Shown piece by piece: positions 15,115-24,394 of a stretch of 64,000 bases of DNA (positions within the stretch are counted from its first letter, which is position 1; the number at the start of each line of letters is the position of its first letter). A program made the position numbers and the translations under genes. This stretch comes from Planctomicrobium sp051465645. Lineage in GTDB: Bacteria > Planctomycetota > Planctomycetia > Planctomycetales > Planctomycetaceae. Location: contig NZ_CP195790.1 in NCBI RefSeq assembly GCF_051465645.1, positions 620,001 through 684,000 of the forward strand, given 5' to 3'. The notes under the pieces are model-generated. The model saw only the letters and a list, made by a program, of their open reading frames with translations. It was not told the DNA's origin and searched no databases.

Positions 15115-17184
15115 CTAAGATCGCTGATACTCCTCTGGGAGATCATCTTCCTTTGAATATGGCATCAGAATTTCGACGGGTTCGATTCCCTGAATCGGCC
15201 CGAATCCTCCTTCTGCAATCTTCGCACCTAAACCTGTGACGGCGCGGAGTTCGGCATCTGAGTACCGTTTTCCATCAAGTTTATGTCGCAAGTGTGTGCA
15301 TGCGACATTCGCTGCCGCTCGTGTCAGTGGCTGCTCCTGACGAATTCCATACAGTGCGGTACACAGCATGACGACGGCCGACTGAATGCGAGATGAAAGT
15401 TCTGTCATTCGGCATTGTCGGTCAGGCAGTTTTAACTGATGAGTCCGCATCACAGTGGAGATTTCCAGTCGGGATTTTCTCAGGAAGCTGACTGCGAAGC
15501 GGATATGCTTATCGAGACTTTCCAGAACTCGGTTCTCTCCTTTGTTGGCGCTGCGTTGACGTCGAATGCTGGAGAAATCAACCGATTTCAGGTTGACTCG
15601 CATCCACTCACCGAGGAACCAGCGACTGTAGTTCCACAACGGTTGTCGCAGTGCCCAGAGATGCGCTGGATTCGTCATGTCAGGAGTTTTAATTCCTTGT
15701 TCCTGCAGCGCGCGTCCGATCGGCTCGAAGTAGGCGCGGCCATGCTCTTTAACAAGGGATTTGAAGAACGCCATGCTGAGCATCTCCCCTTCCCCTTCAT
15801 AAATGCACGGGGCCAGCAAATCGTGAACATTGTCGCCAAACCAGTGACCGTGCAGGAAGGAGCGTCCTCCATGAGTTTTCATCGACAGCTCAATTGTCGC
15901 TTCTTTCTGAGCCTCACTTCCAAACACCTTGGCAATGATGCACTCCATCTCACCGCGATAACCCATGTCGAGGAGAGAGGCGGTCCATTCGGTCAGGGCG
16001 TCGCACGCGATGATCAATCCGGCCAGGTGCCCGATGCGACGACGTACGAGTTCCCGTTTGACAATTGCTTCACCATATGTTTCCCGGAACTGTGCCCAGG
16101 GAAGCAGATTGGCGAGCATCATCCGCATCGTCCCTGCGGCATTCGCACAGAGGGCGACACGTCCGCGATTCAACCCGTGATAGGCAATCGTCAGGCCATC
16201 GCCATTTCTTGGATCAAGCAGGTTGGATTTAGGGACGCGCAGACCATTGAAAATGATCCCCTGATTGTAGGCGTGCTTCAGGGCGTAAAGACCGTACTTC
16301 TTCAGTTGAAACTCTGCAGTCTCTGTCTGAGGAAGTTCTACAATCAGAACCGACGGTTTGTTGTTGATCAGGCAGACAACGCCGACGATTCTGCCGGGAC
16401 GCACATTCGTGATGAAGAGCTTTTCGCCATACAGCAAAAAGGAGTCCCCATCTGGGATGGCGTGCGTTCTGAGTGCGGTTAAGTCCGACCCGGCGCCTGG
16501 CTCTGTCAACGCAAATGCAGAGAGCGCTTCTCCTTTTGCAAGTCTTGGAAGGAAACGTTCTTTCTGCTCTGCATTTCCAAACGCCTGCACGGGATCAACA
16601 GCCCCGATACAGGCGTGGACTGACGCTAAGCCGGCGATCGTCGGATCTAATGTCGCGACCTTGGTGAGAAATGGAGCGAACTGAGAGAACGGGGCTCCGA
16701 AGCCTTTGTTTCTGGAGTCAACAAGCAGTCCCCAGTAGCCCGCTTGCGCGAGTTCTTCAAAGACATAGTCCGGGATCTTTCCGGTTTCCCGGTCGATCAT
16801 TGTCTTCTGGTGAACGTGTTTGCGAACAATCTTTAATGACTGTTCCATCACATCGGCCGCGAGGGCAGATGGCAGACGTGGCGGATCTCTGAATGTGAAG
16901 AATTCGAGTGGGAAGTCCTGATCCCAGATCGCCCGATGCACCGGACTTGCCGCGGTCTGGTACTTCGGGTCGAACATCTCTTCAACCCGTTCGTCCGCCG
17001 AATCCAGAACACCCATGCGTCGGGCTTCGTTCTCTGATTTCCCTCCCATTCGCATGGCGGTTTCAGCAAACGACTGCGCTGGTCCGTTTCCTCCAGAGAC
17101 ACTTCTTTCCGAAGGATTTGCGACGTTGTTCTCTGAAGGAATCTTGTCAGGAGAAACATTCTCTGGTCTTGTTGCACTGGACAT
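15115..17184 (-). CDS. acyl-CoA dehydrogenase, long form
   Basis: FAD-dependent dehydrogenase performing the first oxidation of acyl-CoA. The N-terminal and middle domains show GFGAPFSQF, HACIGAVDPV and FALTEPGAGSDL (FAD/substrate binding), and IYEGEGEMLSMAF carries the catalytic Glu in the position usual for the very-long-chain type. At 689 residues it has about 200 C-terminal residues beyond a normal dehydrogenase, as in VLCAD/ACAD9-like proteins that use this region for membrane association. A 60-residue Ser/Asn/Glu-rich leader precedes the core. ATG at 17184 has AAAGGA upstream. Last gene of the operon. Confidence 0.85.
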   Translation of the reverse strand: MSSATRPENVSPDKIPSENNVANPSERSVSGGNGPAQSFAETAMRMGGKSENEARRMGVLDSADERVEEMFDPKYQTAASPVHRAIWDQDFPLEFFTFRDPPRLPSALAADVMEQSLKIVRKHVHQKTMIDRETGKIPDYVFEELAQAGYWGLLVDSRNKGFGAPFSQFAPFLTKVATLDPTIAGLASVHACIGAVDPVQAFGNAEQKERFLPRLAKGEALSAFALTEPGAGSDLTALRTHAIPDGDSFLLYGEKLFITNVRPGRIVGVVCLINNKPSVLIVELPQTETAEFQLKKYGLYALKHAYNQGIIFNGLRVPKSNLLDPRNGDGLTIAYHGLNRGRVALCANAAGTMRMMLANLLPWAQFRETYGEAIVKRELVRRRIGHLAGLIIACDALTEWTASLLDMGYRGEMECIIAKVFGSEAQKEATIELSMKTHGGRSFLHGHWFGDNVHDLLAPCIYEGEGEMLSMAFFKSLVKEHGRAYFEPIGRALQEQGIKTPDMTNPAHLWALRQPLWNYSRWFLGEWMRVNLKSVDFSSIRRQRSANKGENRVLESLDKHIRFAVSFLRKSRLEISTVMRTHQLKLPDRQCRMTELSSRIQSAVVMLCTALYGIRQEQPLTRAAANVACTHLRHKLDGKRYSDAELRAVTGLGAKIAEGGFGPIQGIEPVEILMPYSKEDDLPEEYQRS

Positions 17185-17363
17185 GTTGTATTGTCCTTTC
17201 ACAAGCTGAGGGATGTCAGATGTTCTCACAAATTGCTCACTCCAAGAGCGAGAATGTGTGTCCTGTGATTCTGAATTTCAGACTCAAGATGCAAATTCAC
17301 TTCGTGTTCACAGGAAGCGGACAATCTGAGATGAGCGTGGGGCCAAACGTTGGTAATGCCAAT

Positions 17364-19541
17364 TTAACTTTGACTGACTTTGGTTGAGTATGGAACACGT
17401 TCGAAAGTTGTTGTGTCTGAAAAACCATTTGCAGGGCGGAAACGTTGACCAAATGCTTTTTCCAGAAGCAAGAGCCGCGCCTTTACTTCCTCGCGACCCC
17501 ATTGTTCGATGCAGGTCATTGGACCTCCTCGGAATGGCGCGAATCCGGTGCCTAAAACCATGCCCAGATCGACCATCCATGGCTCGGCAACGACACCTTC
17601 GTCCACGCACTTCTGAGATTCATTCACCATCGAAAGAATCAGGCGTTGTTGAATGACGTTAAATGTCTCTCCGTTGACGACCCAGTCAGGGACAACAATC
17701 CGGTCCATGGAAGGGCCGGTCAGGTCTTTAGGAAGTGATTGCTTCTTCTTGCCTTCCTGCCAGCTATAGAAGCCTTTGCCTGACTTCTGCCCTTTTGATC
17801 CAGAGACAACCATACTCTGGAACAACGCAGGACTTGGTGTCGATTGCGTCGCGAGTGGAGACAGTGTTTTGGAGACATCAAGTGCGACATCGAGACCGAT
17901 GACGTCCAGAAGCTCAAGGGGGCCCATCGGCATCCCGAACTTCTTTGCTTCGGCATCAATGTCTTCGAACCGCTCTCCTTCTGTCGAGAGTCTGGCTGCC
18001 TCATCCAGATATGGGAATAAGATTCGGTTCACAAGAAAGCCGGGCGACTGCTTCACGACAACAGGGACTTTCCCTAGTTTTTTCGCGACGCTGACGAGGA
18101 CTGCGATTGTGTTATCACTCGTCTGAGGTGCACGAACGACTTCAACCAACGGCATCTTGTGAACAGGATTGAAGAAGTGAAGTCCTGCCACCTTCTCTGG
18201 GCGACCTGTCACCTTCGCCATCTGTTCAATTGGCAAAGCTGACGTGTTAGAAGCCAGAATCGAATGCATTGGAAGCGTCGTGTCAGCATTCGTGAAGACC
18301 GATCGCTTCACTTCAATCTGTTCGACGATTGCTTCGACCATCAAATCAACATCGTCGCTTGGTCCCCAATTGACTCGTGTCTGAATCTTGGAACCTGCAA
18401 GCTCGGCGTCTTCTTTGGGAAGGATTCCCCGTTTCACCGCTTTCGCAAACAGATCGCGAATCGTCTCCATTCCGCGATTGATGTACTCTTCTTTCACATC
18501 CTGCAGTAGCACAGAAAACCCGCGTGAGGCCGCAAGCTGAGCGATTCCGGCTCCCATGGTTCCTGCTCCGAGGACCAGAATCCGTTTGACTGGTTCAGGG
18601 TTTGTCTCATCGGTCCAGGTTGACGACTTCTTGGCAAGCTCCTGATTCAGGAAAAGGTCGATCAGATGAGGCGCGACTTTTCCAAGGAGTAATTCCTTAA
18701 ACGCGGTTCGTTCTGCTGCGAGTCCTGCTTCTGTCACTTGTCCGTTCCTCAGACCAATTTCCACGGCATCCAGGATCTTGCATAACGCAGGATAATGAAC
18801 GCTCAGTTTGACAATTTCACGACGGGCTTGCTTCATCGCAAAGATTCGCCCGATGGGATTCGAATCAATCAACCACTGCTTCAGATCCCGAGTCTTGGGT
18901 GCCACTGGATCATGGTCAAGGCGTCGATTGATAAAGCCCGAAAGTTCCGCCTCGGCATTGTCAGCAGAAATGACTCGATTTACGAGTCCACAGCGGTGTG
19001 CTTCTTTTGCAGATAAAAGTTTTCCTTGCAGAAGCATCGGTAATGCCGTTGACAGGCCGACCTGTTTGGGAAGTCGTTGAGTCCCTCCCCAGGCAGGGAT
19101 CAATCCGAGTTTGACTTCTGGCAATCCCAGCCGCGTATTCGAATCGTCGACGGCGACTCTGAATTTGCAGGCGAGTGCGAACTCGAGTCCGCCCCCCAGG
19201 CAAGGCCCGTGAATCGCGGCGATCGTCGGAACCTTCAGTGCTTCGATCCGATTGAAAAGCATCTGCCCTGAGTTCAATGCGATGTCGGCCTCCGCGGCGG
19301 TTTGAATTTTCCGCAGACGATGAACATCAGCACCCGCCAGAAATCCCGAAGGCTTCCCACTGCGGAAAACCAGTAATGTGATTGGCGGCGACGACTTCTG
19401 CTCGACGAGATTGATGATCTCGTTGAGTTCGTAAAGCACACTGTCGTCGATGACGTTAACTGGGCGATCTGGAACGTCCAGCGTTACGGTCATGACACCG
19501 CGATCATCAGTCACCGTTTTGAAGTTTTTGAATGGTAACAT
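17364..19541 (-). CDS. fadJ: enoyl-CoA hydratase / 3-hydroxyacyl-CoA dehydrogenase
   Basis: Two-domain fatty acid oxidation alpha subunit (FadB/FadJ type, 725 residues). The crotonase half has FLAGADVHRL, the oxyanion-hole HGPCLGGGLEFALACK and LGLPEVKLGLIPAWGGTQRL with both catalytic Glu. The dehydrogenase half has the NAD site RILVLGAGTMGAGIAQLA and FFNPVHKMPLVEVV with the catalytic His. It hydrates the enoyl-CoA and oxidises the 3-hydroxyacyl-CoA. GGAG precedes the ATG. It lies between thiolase (78-base gap) and acyl-CoA dehydrogenase. The choice of fadJ over fadB is a guess. Confidence 0.85.
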   Translation of the reverse strand: MLPFKNFKTVTDDRGVMTVTLDVPDRPVNVIDDSVLYELNEIINLVEQKSSPPITLLVFRSGKPSGFLAGADVHRLRKIQTAAEADIALNSGQMLFNRIEALKVPTIAAIHGPCLGGGLEFALACKFRVAVDDSNTRLGLPEVKLGLIPAWGGTQRLPKQVGLSTALPMLLQGKLLSAKEAHRCGLVNRVISADNAEAELSGFINRRLDHDPVAPKTRDLKQWLIDSNPIGRIFAMKQARREIVKLSVHYPALCKILDAVEIGLRNGQVTEAGLAAERTAFKELLLGKVAPHLIDLFLNQELAKKSSTWTDETNPEPVKRILVLGAGTMGAGIAQLAASRGFSVLLQDVKEEYINRGMETIRDLFAKAVKRGILPKEDAELAGSKIQTRVNWGPSDDVDLMVEAIVEQIEVKRSVFTNADTTLPMHSILASNTSALPIEQMAKVTGRPEKVAGLHFFNPVHKMPLVEVVRAPQTSDNTIAVLVSVAKKLGKVPVVVKQSPGFLVNRILFPYLDEAARLSTEGERFEDIDAEAKKFGMPMGPLELLDVIGLDVALDVSKTLSPLATQSTPSPALFQSMVVSGSKGQKSGKGFYSWQEGKKKQSLPKDLTGPSMDRIVVPDWVVNGETFNVIQQRLILSMVNESQKCVDEGVVAEPWMVDLGMVLGTGFAPFRGGPMTCIEQWGREEVKARLLLLEKAFGQRFRPANGFSDTTTFERVPYSTKVSQS

Positions 19542-19619
19542 GGCTTCATCTCCGGTGAGGGAACGTGATTTTGCCTATGGAGTCAATTTTCAGCTCAGTC
19601 GTGGTTCAATCCGCAAGAG

Positions 19620-20909
19620 CTATGGCCGTTCTACCCAGAAGGCCATTCCCTGCCCTCCTCCGATGCACATGGATGCCAGTCCTCGCTTTAACCCGCGTTC
19701 TGCAAGTGCGCGAATTAACGTCAGGATCAGGCGGTTTCCCGATGCTCCCAGAGGATGGCCAAGTGCGATTGCTCCTCCATTGACATTCAGTTTGTCTGGT
19801 GGAATTCTTCCGATGGGCTCACTGCGTTTCAGGTGAGTCAGGTTGAAATCCGTGGATTCCAGTGCTTTCACACATGCCAGAACCTGCCCTGCAAATGCTT
19901 CGTTAATCTCGAAGAGTTCGAAGTCACTTAATTTCATGTCTGTTTCATTCAACAGACGGTGAATCGCATAGACCGGACCCAAGCCCATTCGACTCGGGTC
20001 GAGCCCAACGACTGCATACCCACGGAGGAATGCGATCGGTTCCAGTCCCAACCTCGATGCGGCTTCTGGACTCGAAACAACCAGTGCGCTTCCACCATCT
20101 GTCAGCTGAGAACTATTTCCTGCAGTGACCGTGCCATTCTTCTTGAAAACTGGAGAAAGTCTGGTCAAAGCTGCTAGAGTTTGCTGAGGGCGAATTCCAT
20201 TGTCCTTGGAGACCGCTCCATTGCTGGAAACCGTCTCAACGATCTCTCCTCCGAAGAAATTTCGTTCATTCGCAGCGGCCGCCAGTTGATGACTTCTCAG
20301 GGCAAACTGATCCTGTTCCTCTCGTGTGATCTGAAACTCGTCAGCCAAAATTTCTGCTGTTTCGCCCATGTTCAGGCCGCAGGTGGGATCGGTCAGGCCC
20401 ACCTGTAAGGCAATGACGGGTTTCAGCAGATTCAGGCGAAAAGAGGCGAGGTGAGTGAACTGCTGAAAGCCTTTTTTCTTACGCCAGTCCATCATCCAGT
20501 TCTGGAACTCTTTGCTGAACTGAAAGGGGATGTTTGACATCGATTCGACACCACCGGCGGCAATGACACTGGCTCGTCCTTGTTGAATCGCATGCCATGC
20601 GGAGACAACGGATTCCATCCCGGAAGCACAGTTTCGGCAGACGGTATGAGCCGGTTTCTCTTGCCCGACACCACTTCCCAGTGCGATCACTCTCGCAATG
20701 TTGGCTGCATGAATCGGTGACGCAACATTTCCGAAGATCACTTCATCGATTGCGGAAACTGGCACATGAGCGTTCTTGATGGCTCCTTTGAGCGCGGTCA
20801 TTCCAAGTTCATCTGCCTGTAATGAATTGAATTGTGAGAACGCCCGAACGAATGGAGTTCGAGCGCCTCCCAGTACCGCCAGTGGTGAGAGTGAAAACTT
20901 GGAGGACAT
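19620..20909 (-). CDS. fadI: acetyl-CoA acyltransferase (3-ketoacyl-CoA thiolase)
   Basis: Thiolase of 429 residues: nucleophile Cys in CRNCASGMESV, NVNGGAIALGHPLGASG with the catalytic His, and the C-terminal MCIGGGQGMA with the second active Cys. It cleaves 3-ketoacyl-CoA with CoA, the last step of beta-oxidation. GAGGAG precedes the ATG. Second gene of the operon; the length and the partner gene favour the FadI type over FadA, which is an inference. Confidence 0.85.
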   Translation of the reverse strand: MSSKFSLSPLAVLGGARTPFVRAFSQFNSLQADELGMTALKGAIKNAHVPVSAIDEVIFGNVASPIHAANIARVIALGSGVGQEKPAHTVCRNCASGMESVVSAWHAIQQGRASVIAAGGVESMSNIPFQFSKEFQNWMMDWRKKKGFQQFTHLASFRLNLLKPVIALQVGLTDPTCGLNMGETAEILADEFQITREEQDQFALRSHQLAAAANERNFFGGEIVETVSSNGAVSKDNGIRPQQTLAALTRLSPVFKKNGTVTAGNSSQLTDGGSALVVSSPEAASRLGLEPIAFLRGYAVVGLDPSRMGLGPVYAIHRLLNETDMKLSDFELFEINEAFAGQVLACVKALESTDFNLTHLKRSEPIGRIPPDKLNVNGGAIALGHPLGASGNRLILTLIRALAERGLKRGLASMCIGGGQGMAFWVERP

Positions 20910-21020
20910 GACTCACTCCTCTCTGTCTCTGGTTCTGATCTCTCATTCAGAACTCTGGTGGAATCGGTCATATAAATCTGGTTTCAGGACGTGGACGTTT
21001 AAAACAGAGATTGCATACGA

Positions 21021-22742
21021 TTAAAGATGGATGTTGGTGCCAGGGTCCGACCGGAGTTCTCTTCGCAGAATCTTCCCAAGGAAGTTACGCGGCAGTTCTG
21101 TTTTTCGTTCTTCAAGTAATCGTGGGCGTTTGTGAGCTGCGAGATGAAGTTTGGTGAATTCGCTGAAGTCCTTCGGGTTCAGCAAGCTCCCTGACTTCAT
21201 AACAACGATTGCTTTAACAACTTCACCTTTCATTTCATCAGGAACTCCGACAACTGCGACCTCTCTGACTCCGGGATATCGAAGCAGAACATCTTCAACA
21301 TCACCGGGATAAACATTAAATCCTGATGTAATGATGAGGTCCTTTTTACGATCAACAATTCTGAAGAAGCCTTGCTGATCGCATGTTGCAAGGTCGCCTG
21401 TGTAAAGCCACCCGTTCCGAATGGCATCGGCAGTCGCTTCAGGTGCGTTCCAGTATCCTTCCATGACTTGAGGGCCTCGCACAATCAGTTCCCCAACGTC
21501 ACCTCGGGGTAACTCATCGAGCCCGGTGGTTGAGTCCACGATACGAGCGTCGGTATCTGGCAGCGGCAGACCAATTGTTCCGGAGATGGCAGTTCCATCC
21601 AGCGGCCCGGCATGAGTGACAGGGCTTGCTTCTGAAAGTCCATATCCTTCGACAACTGCGGCACCAGTGGCATGAGCGAATCGTTCTCCGACGGAAGATG
21701 AGAGCGCGGACCCACCAGAGATCACGGATTTCAAGCGTGTGATCCGGCAGTTGGAGTTCTTTTCCAACAGTGGATTGAGTGCCGCGAGCATTGCCGGAAC
21801 GGCTGGAAAGATTGTTGGCTGATGTTCCTGCATGAGACGAAGAACAGACGCCGTACGGAATCTGTGGTGCAGGATCAAAGTTGCTCCGAGTGCGGTCCCG
21901 GTGGTCAGGCAGGTAGACAGGCCATAACTATGGAAGAACGGGAGCACCGCCAGCAGGACTTCATGATTGATTCCGCCTCCGGCCCAATGCGAGATCTGCC
22001 AGGCATTGGCAAGCAGATTGCCATGCGTCAGTGTCACCGCTTTGGGGGCGCGAGTTGTGCCGCCAGTCGCGAGGATATACGCCCTGTCGCGACTGTGTGT
22101 CGGGACAGGCGTGAACCCGTCTTCTTTGCGACGCGATTCTCTTAGAATCTGGCGGAGTTCGATTGTCTTGGATGTCGGGCAAACCCCTTTTAAACCCAAC
22201 CGCATGAGCCGGACCCATGCATAACCGAGCCGCTCGAGCCGACTCACACGGTTGGCAAGTGAAGAGTAAACAATAAATTCAGAGTGAAGCTGCTCCTGGC
22301 AGATCAGTGGAGAGAGCACGTCCAAGGTGATGATGACCCGGCACTGAGTCGCGGCGACAAGTGCTTCTGCTTCTTCCGGAACACAGAGTGGACTGAGAGC
22401 AACAGCAATCCCGCCGGCCATCCAGATTCCGTGCAGACAGGAAATGTACTCGGGAACATTCGGTAACAGAATTCCGATGCGGTCGCCGGGTTGAATCCCG
22501 TTTTCGACAAGCCACAGAGCTAAACGCCTCGCCCGAGAGAACATTCTGCTGTACGTAATTCGCTCGTCGTAATAGATACAGGCTAAGCGGTCTGGCCAGT
22601 TGGTGGCCGCTCGCTCCAAGAGCCAAGGCATCCCTGCATCAGGGTAATCCAGACTCGTCGGGACTTGTTTGGGGTAATGTTTGAGCCACGGACGCGAGTC
22701 GCGAACCGAGACCACGTTAGGCACACGAGTAATCTGGTCCAT
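21021..22742 (-). CDS. fadD: long-chain fatty acid-CoA ligase-like AMP-forming enzyme
   Basis: ANL-superfamily acyl-CoA synthetase of 573 residues, activating fatty acids with ATP for the pathway encoded downstream. Motifs: the P-loop-like YILATGGTTRAPKAVTLTHG (usual TSGTTGxPKG; the second Gly is Arg here), VVEGYGLSEASPV (A5) and WLYTGDLATCDQQGFFRIVD (A7-A8), followed by a linker and a Lys-containing C-terminal region ending LPRNFLGKILRRELR (A10). ATG at 22742 has AAGGAGA upstream; the open frame to 22793 is an extension. First gene of the operon; a gap of 111 bases precedes thiolase. Confidence 0.85.
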   Translation of the reverse strand: MDQITRVPNVVSVRDSRPWLKHYPKQVPTSLDYPDAGMPWLLERAATNWPDRLACIYYDERITYSRMFSRARRLALWLVENGIQPGDRIGILLPNVPEYISCLHGIWMAGGIAVALSPLCVPEEAEALVAATQCRVIITLDVLSPLICQEQLHSEFIVYSSLANRVSRLERLGYAWVRLMRLGLKGVCPTSKTIELRQILRESRRKEDGFTPVPTHSRDRAYILATGGTTRAPKAVTLTHGNLLANAWQISHWAGGGINHEVLLAVLPFFHSYGLSTCLTTGTALGATLILHHRFRTASVLRLMQEHQPTIFPAVPAMLAALNPLLEKNSNCRITRLKSVISGGSALSSSVGERFAHATGAAVVEGYGLSEASPVTHAGPLDGTAISGTIGLPLPDTDARIVDSTTGLDELPRGDVGELIVRGPQVMEGYWNAPEATADAIRNGWLYTGDLATCDQQGFFRIVDRKKDLIITSGFNVYPGDVEDVLLRYPGVREVAVVGVPDEMKGEVVKAIVVMKSGSLLNPKDFSEFTKLHLAAHKRPRLLEERKTELPRNFLGKILRRELRSDPGTNIHL

Positions 22743-23571
22743 GGCAGTCTCTCCTTTGAAGTGGCGGAGACAGCCTGTGGGGGATTCACCCACGTCAATC
22801 GGACAGAACGTGTGCTACCGAGCCTGCAAAATGTCTGGAACTTGTCGTTTCAAAATTCATTGATCTGCGACTTTGAATCCCCATTTAAACAGGCTAATTT
22901 CAGTGTTAAACGTCTTAATGCTTCGTGCAGGCACTAAAGGACATGGTCAGGTTTCACATTCGTCAAAGAAACCGCTGCATTTTCAATTCGAGTTGAATCG
23001 GTTCCAACGAATCGTAGAACTTAATCACGCCCTTTCATGACTTTACGTGCGGCTCGGTAGACGTCCTTTCCCTTAATTGTTAGATCACTTATGCAAAGCG
23101 TCAATTGGTTTCCCGCAACATTGTGCGAATCAATGTTCGATGGGAGGGGCGGCTCCGTTGGTCTAAAACGTCATCTTCTCAGTTTTTTTCCTGGAATCCC
23201 AGGAGGACAGCTTCGATAGATCGCTGCGGCGAATTCGCTTTTTTCCAGCAGATCACATCGGAAAGCTGCTTCTGTCAGGAATTGGAAAATGAAGATGTGT
23301 CTGGTTTTGTGTTTTCATCCACCGGCATCTAAATTACGTCCCGCCAGGGGGGGCCGGGTCTCCCTGAATCAGATTGAGAGTGTGTTCTCAATGGGGGATG
23401 ATCTGCTTCATGCAATGCGATTTTTGCCCGCGACACGTCGTCAGCGGGTGCCCCGATTGCACTTGCAAATCTCTTTTCACTAAGTGTGTTCCACGTTTGT
23501 AAACCAGCAATACTCCAGAGAATACACAACTGACGAATTGAACTCAGTTGTGAGACAGGGCCTGATTCTCA
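22743..23571. other. divergent regulatory region, no gene
   Basis: Between the beta-oxidation operon (minus) and the ECF gene (plus). I see no gene, hairpin or repeat that I can support in these 829 bases. Promoters for both directions must be here, and the 400 bases next to the ECF gene may form a long leader. Confidence 0.4.
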
Positions 23572-24171
23572 ATGCAAGATGCCGTTAACGGTTTGGAAGA
23601 TGTCGACATCGCAGGGTCGATTACCTGTCTGTATCGCAAGTGGCGACAAGGACATGTCGAGTCTTTGGAAAAACTGGTTGAACGGTTTCGTCCTCGCCTT
23701 CTGGCGCTCGCCAGATCCACTCTACAGGGGCGCGTTCGCCGAATTGCGGATGCAGAAGACGCACTCCAAGGGGCCATCATCAGCTTTTGGGAAAAGGCGG
23801 AAGATGGAAGCCTTTCCGAGAATATGGATCGAAACGATCTCTGGAACGTTCTCGGGGTGATCACAGTTCGTAAAGCACTGCGGATTCAGGAACGCGAGTC
23901 AGCAAAAAAACGGGGTGGAGATCAGCACCACGTTGATCAGGGAGTTGATTGGGTCCCCGCTCCGCATCAGTCTGAATCCCCTGAGTTGCTGTGCGCTGAA
24001 ATGCTGGAGTTATTAGAGAAGGAACTCCAACCCTACGCAATTTTAAAGTTGTCAGGGTATTCGATTCGCGAGATCGCCGAGGAATTCGACTGCACTGAGA
24101 AAAAGATCGAACGCAAGCTCAAGTTGATTCGAACAATTTGGGGGCAGGAAATTTCTCGCTGGAATTCCTGA
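23572..24171 (+). CDS. ECF-family RNA polymerase sigma factor
   Basis: A 199-residue ECF sigma factor of the planctomycete type. Region 2 is seen at about 40-80 (LVERFRPRLLALARS then DAEDALQGAIISFWEKA) and region 4 at about 135-185 (YAILKLSGYSIREIAEEFDCTEKKIERKL, cut: GYSIREIAEEFDC). No anti-sigma gene is next to it; the following gene encodes an FHA-kinase-like protein, the usual partner of ECF factors in this phylum. Kinase-linked ECFs are thought to be controlled by the kinase-type partner, so the pair is probably one signalling unit. Confidence 0.85.
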   Translation: MQDAVNGLEDVDIAGSITCLYRKWRQGHVESLEKLVERFRPRLLALARSTLQGRVRRIADAEDALQGAIISFWEKAEDGSLSENMDRNDLWNVLGVITVRKALRIQERESAKKRGGDQHHVDQGVDWVPAPHQSESPELLCAEMLELLEKELQPYAILKLSGYSIREIAEEFDCTEKKIERKLKLIRTIWGQEISRWNS

Positions 24172-24394
24172 AAAATAGTGTCGGATGCGTTCGGAAAATC
24201 GCATTTTCTTATGGGGCGATTTTCAGAAGTCGGTTCTTGGTCTCTATTGGATCGATGAAGGACCCGTTTTTGACGATTGGGCTCTATGGTCACCATGTTG
24301 TGCTCGTCAAACTCGTGGTGTCCATGTTGCAGAGATTCCACTTCAGAATTGATTGTCGACTCAATTTTGAAATTAAGCTGCGTAGGGGCCGTCG

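Noticed and set aside
15439..16482. 347-aa plus-strand open frame
   Set aside because: Antisense to the acyl-CoA dehydrogenase, no recognisable domain.
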